A stretch of DNA of 64,000 nt. Source: Desulforhopalus sp. IMCC35007 (GTDB lineage Bacteria > Desulfobacterota > Desulfobulbia > Desulfobulbales > Desulfocapsaceae). The translations under genes were made by a program, and so were the position numbers. Shown one piece after another: positions 61,367-64,000 of this stretch (positions are counted from its first letter, which is position 1; every line of letters begins with the position of its first letter). A model generated the notes under the pieces. The model was not told the DNA's origin and did no database searches. It saw only the letters and a program-made list of their open reading frames with translations. Location of the stretch: assembly GCF_005116575.1 (NCBI RefSeq), contig NZ_SWCN01000006.1, positions 124,001 through 188,000 on the forward strand, given 5' to 3'.

Positions 61367-62539
61367 ATGAAAAAAGCATACATACTGGCGAGCTACAGAA
61401 CCCCAGGCTGCCGGGCGAATAAAGGTAAACTCAAAGATATGCGTCCCGATGATCTGGCTGCTGTTGCCATAAAAGGTTTGATAGAACGCACGGGAATAGA
61501 TCCTAAGACGGTTGACGATGTCTATCTGGGCTGCGCCTTTCCCGAGGCGGAGCAGGGGATGAATGTCGGTCGGGTGGCTGCCATGAAAGCGGGGCTGCCC
61601 ATCGAGGTTCCGGGGCAGACGATCAACCGTTTCTGTTCTTCCGGGCTGCAGACCATATCCAATGCTGCAGAACGGATCATGTGCGGTTTTGCTGACTGTA
61701 TTATTGCAGGTGGCGTGGAGTCCATGACCTGTGTACCCCTTGGCGGGCTGAAGTACAGTGCTAATCCCGGAATGATGGTGGACTGGCCTGAGGCCTTTGC
61801 CTCCATGGGCGTCACCGCAGAACTGGTGGCAGAACAGTACGGTATTGACCGTCTGGCGATGGACACCTTTGCCGCGGCAAGTAATGCAAAGGCGTCCGCT
61901 GCAATTAAAAATGGTACTTTTTCAGACGAAATCATTCCCGTGGAGATTGAAAAGGATCTGCTGGTAAATGGTAAGATTCAAAAGACCAAAGAGATGGTCA
62001 TGGTAGACGATGGTGTTCGGGAAGGTTCCACCGTCGAAAGTCTTGCCAAGGTTCGCTCAGCCTTTAAAATCGGAGGACCGGTAACAGCCGGTAACTCGTC
62101 ACAGCTCACCGATGGGGCGGCTGTCGCCATGGTTGTCTCTGAAGAGTATTTAAAGAAGATAAAAAAAGATCCTTTTGCAAGGTTTATCGCGTTTACCGCC
62201 AAGGGTGTGCCACCTGAGGTCATGGGAATCGGGCCTATTGCGGCCATCCCAGAGGCGCTTCGGCTTGCAGGCCTGACCCTTGATCAGATCGATCTGATAG
62301 AACTCAATGAAGCTTTTGCCGCCCAGGCTCTCGCTGTCATCAAGACTCTTGGTCTAAACCCTGATATTATCAACGTCAACGGTGGAGCCATCGCACTTGG
62401 TCATCCCCTGGGATGCACCGGTGCAAAACTGACCACAACGCTTCTCCATGAGATGGGACGCAGGAAGGCCAAATACGGTCTGGTTTCCATGTGTATTGGT
62501 GGCGGTATGGGTGCTGCTGGCGTTTTTGAAAAATTCTAA
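61367..62539 (+). CDS. Acetyl-CoA C-acyltransferase (thiolase, FadA-like)
   Basis: A 390-residue thiolase that cleaves 3-ketoacyl-CoA to acetyl-CoA and a shortened acyl-CoA. The nucleophilic Cys lies in [16 protein letters not shown], the His in [18 protein letters not shown] and the second Cys in [17 protein letters not shown]-terminal [20 protein letters not shown] and [16 protein letters not shown] are also typical. Length is normal. AAGGGAGATTTGAT precedes ATG 61367. It is the third gene of the beta-oxidation operon; the acyl-CoA dehydrogenase follows after 19 bases. Confidence 0.95.
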   Translation: MKKAYILASYRTPGCRANKGKLKDMRPDDLAAVAIKGLIERTGIDPKTVDDVYLGCAFPEAEQGMNVGRVAAMKAGLPIEVPGQTINRFCSSGLQTISNAAERIMCGFADCIIAGGVESMTCVPLGGLKYSANPGMMVDWPEAFASMGVTAELVAEQYGIDRLAMDTFAAASNAKASAAIKNGTFSDEIIPVEIEKDLLVNGKIQKTKEMVMVDDGVREGSTVESLAKVRSAFKIGGPVTAGNSSQLTDGAAVAMVVSEEYLKKIKKDPFARFIAFTAKGVPPEVMGIGPIAAIPEALRLAGLTLDQIDLIELNEAFAAQALAVIKTLGLNPDIINVNGGAIALGHPLGCTGAKLTTTLLHEMGRRKAKYGLVSMCIGGGMGAAGVFEKF

Positions 62540-62558
62540 ATTCCCTGAGGTGATAATA

Positions 62559-64000
62559 ATGGCTGGAAAGTTACTAAAAGGCGGCGAATATCTGATTGCT
62601 GAGACTCCATGTGAAGAGGTCTTTACTCCGGAAGATTTTACCGATGAACAACGACAGATTGGAGAGACAACCTCACAATTTGTTGAAAATGAAATTATTC
62701 CTCATCTTGAAGAGATTGAAAACAAGAACTTCGATCTTGTTATTGAAGGCATGCAGAAGTGTGGTGAATTAGGGCTTTTGATGATGGATGCACCGGAGAA
62801 ATTTGGTGGTCTGGAGCTGGACAAGGTCTCTTCCATGCTGGTGGCGGAGAAGATCTCCTATGCAGGACCATGGTCGGTCACCTACACGGCTCACACCGGT
62901 ATTGGTATCCTGCCGCTTATCTACTTTGGTACCGATGCCCAGAAAGAACAGTATCTGGAAAAAGTCACCTCAGGTGAGTGGATAGCAGCCTATTGTCTGA
63001 CCGAGCCAGGCTCGGGCAGTGACGCCCTTGGAGCCCAGGCAACTGCCGTGCTTTCTGAAGATGGCAGTCACTATATTCTCAACGGCACCAAGCAGTTTAT
63101 CACCAACGGTGGTTTTGCCCAGCTCTACACTATTTTTGCAAAGATCGACAAACAGCATTTCACCGCCTTTCTGGTAGAGAGAACCTTTGAGGGTCTCGTG
63201 GTCGGCCCTGAAGAGAAAAAGATGGGTATCAAAGGGTCGTCTACCACCCAGATTATTTTGGACAACTGTAAGGTACCGGTCGAAAATCTTCTTGGTGAAA
63301 AGGGAAAAGGCCATAAAATTGCCTTCAACGTTCTTAACATTGGTCGCTTTAAGCTGGGTGCCGGTGTCACAGGTGCTGCAAAGATGGCGATGGTCGATGG
63401 TATTAAATACGCCAATGAGCGAAAACAGTTTAATACACCAATTGCCAAATTTGGTGCAATTTCAGAAAAGATTGCCGATCTTATGGCCCAGATTTATGCC
63501 TCTGAATCACTGGTGTACAGATTTGCCGGAATGCTTGATGACAAGCTTGCGACGATTGATAAAGGTATCGACAACTACTATGAAGAGTATTTGAAAGGTA
63601 TCGAAGAGTTTGCTCCCGAGTGCGGTATTGCCAAAGTTTTCTGCAGTGAAGTGCTTGCCAAAACGGTGGATGAAGTTGTGCAGATCCACGGTGGATATGG
63701 TTTCCTCAGCGAATATCCTGTTGAAGGCTATTACCGCAATGAAAGGATAAACCGTATCTGGGAAGGAACAAATGAGATTAACAGACTGCTTATTCCAGGG
63801 ATGATTCTCAGAAAAGCGATGAAAGGTGAGATGCCGCTGCAGGCGGAAGCCATGAAGGCGTTTGAGGCGTTAATGACGCCAAGTTTTGAAGAACTTGACG
63901 AATCCATCCTGTTTGTTAAAGAAAAAGATCTTATTAAAAATCTCAAGACCCTCTTCCTGATTCTGGCGGGTGCAGGTGTCCAGAAGTTTATGGATAAGAT
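62559..64000 (+). CDS. Acyl-CoA dehydrogenase (3' end cut by window)
   Basis: ATG 62559 opens a frame of 480 codons that runs off the right edge, so the gene is partial (whole proteins of this long type reach about 590 residues). It is an FAD enzyme that introduces the first double bond of beta-oxidation. Visible parts: YCLTEPGSGSDALGAQATAV, NGTKQFITNGGFAQLYTIFA, MGIKGSSTTQIILDNCKVPV, RKQFNTPIAKFGAISEKIAD and the C-terminal region QIHGGYGFLSEYPVEGYYRN with NRIWEGTNEINRLL, where the Glu of WEGTNEIN is the expected base region. GAGGTGATAATA is an excellent ribosome site. The operon probably continues with electron-transfer genes beyond the edge. Confidence 0.93.
   Translation, partial: MAGKLLKGGEYLIAETPCEEVFTPEDFTDEQRQIGETTSQFVENEIIPHLEEIENKNFDLVIEGMQKCGELGLLMMDAPEKFGGLELDKVSSMLVAEKISYAGPWSVTYTAHTGIGILPLIYFGTDAQKEQYLEKVTSGEWIAAYCLTEPGSGSDALGAQATAVLSEDGSHYILNGTKQFITNGGFAQLYTIFAKIDKQHFTAFLVERTFEGLVVGPEEKKMGIKGSSTTQIILDNCKVPVENLLGEKGKGHKIAFNVLNIGRFKLGAGVTGAAKMAMVDGIKYANERKQFNTPIAKFGAISEKIADLMAQIYASESLVYRFAGMLDDKLATIDKGIDNYYEEYLKGIEEFAPECGIAKVFCSEVLAKTVDEVVQIHGGYGFLSEYPVEGYYRNERINRIWEGTNEINRLLIPGMILRKAMKGEMPLQAEAMKAFEALMTPSFEELDESILFVKEKDLIKNLKTLFLILAGAGVQKFMDK

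Noticed and set aside
1-64000. tRNA, rRNA, insertion sequence, prophage or toxin-antitoxin loci
   Set aside because: None was recognised on reading both strands; a tRNAscan or ISfinder search would be needed to exclude small remnants.

Overview
The window looks like the chromosome of a mesophilic, anaerobic, Gram-negative deltaproteobacterium (Desulfobacterota), most plausibly a relative of the Desulfobulbales/Desulfocapsaceae sulfur-cycling bacteria. The reasons are a complete Rnf complex with ApbE, a tungstate importer, a large L-lactate permease, a TAXI-type TRAP binding protein, a very large NAD-glutamate dehydrogenase, abundant sigma-54 activators, outer-membrane lipoprotein signals and moderate GC content. 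The species cannot be named from sequence alone. No rRNA, tRNA, CRISPR array, prophage or insertion sequence was seen.

Layout. 1-5 kb: a hybrid sensor kinase running off the left edge, a cupin, a drug/metabolite-type exporter and a 660-base gap with a possible structured element. 5-13.1 kb: a dihydroorotate-dehydrogenase-like flavoprotein, then the operon rnfCDGEAB-apbE, closed by a strong bidirectional terminator. 13.2-17.3 kb: a GlrR/lipoprotein/GlrK (QseF-G-E) three-gene signalling cassette, with a divergent small exported protein behind a near-perfect sigma-54 promoter. 17.3-26 kb: single metabolic genes (racemase, a ModF-like ATPase pair, M20 peptidase, hydrolase, thioesterase) and small redox/envelope genes (PilZ, ferric-reductase-like, YceI, zinc ribbon). 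26-30.5 kb: wtpABC, a corrinoid adenosyltransferase and folA. 30.7-35.8 kb: a zinc-ribbon membrane protein, NfeD, an SPFH protein, a second exporter and a DnaJ-like protein. 36.2-40.2 kb: a VTT-flavoprotein fusion, DUF547 and DUF554. 40.3-44.5 kb: a second three-gene lipoprotein/sensor/sigma-54 regulator cassette. 45-49.1 kb: TRAP-TAXI binding protein, DUF3616 and the lactate permease with an LldR/FadR-type palindrome upstream. 49.5-55.9 kb: a left-handed beta-helix protein, CBS, DUF423, winged-helix and the glutamate dehydrogenase. 56-57 kb: a scar-like region with a decayed oxoacid:ferredoxin oxidoreductase delta subunit, direct repeats and a promoter/operator. 57-64 kb: a fatty-acid beta-oxidation operon (acyl-CoA ligase, hydroxyacyl-CoA dehydrogenase/enoyl-CoA hydratase, thiolase, acyl-CoA dehydrogenase) running off the right edge.

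How it fits together: lactate uptake, beta-oxidation and glutamate oxidation feed reduced ferredoxin and NADH pools that Rnf can interconvert while pumping ions; ApbE supplies the covalent FMN of RnfD and RnfG; tungstate uptake would serve W-dependent formate or aldehyde oxidoreductases encoded elsewhere. The most unusual points are an RnfA fused to an exported Ig-like domain together with an RnfE that lacks one of its conserved cluster cysteines, the sigma-54 control unit beside the GlrK/GlrR-like cassette, and the ferredoxin pseudogene.
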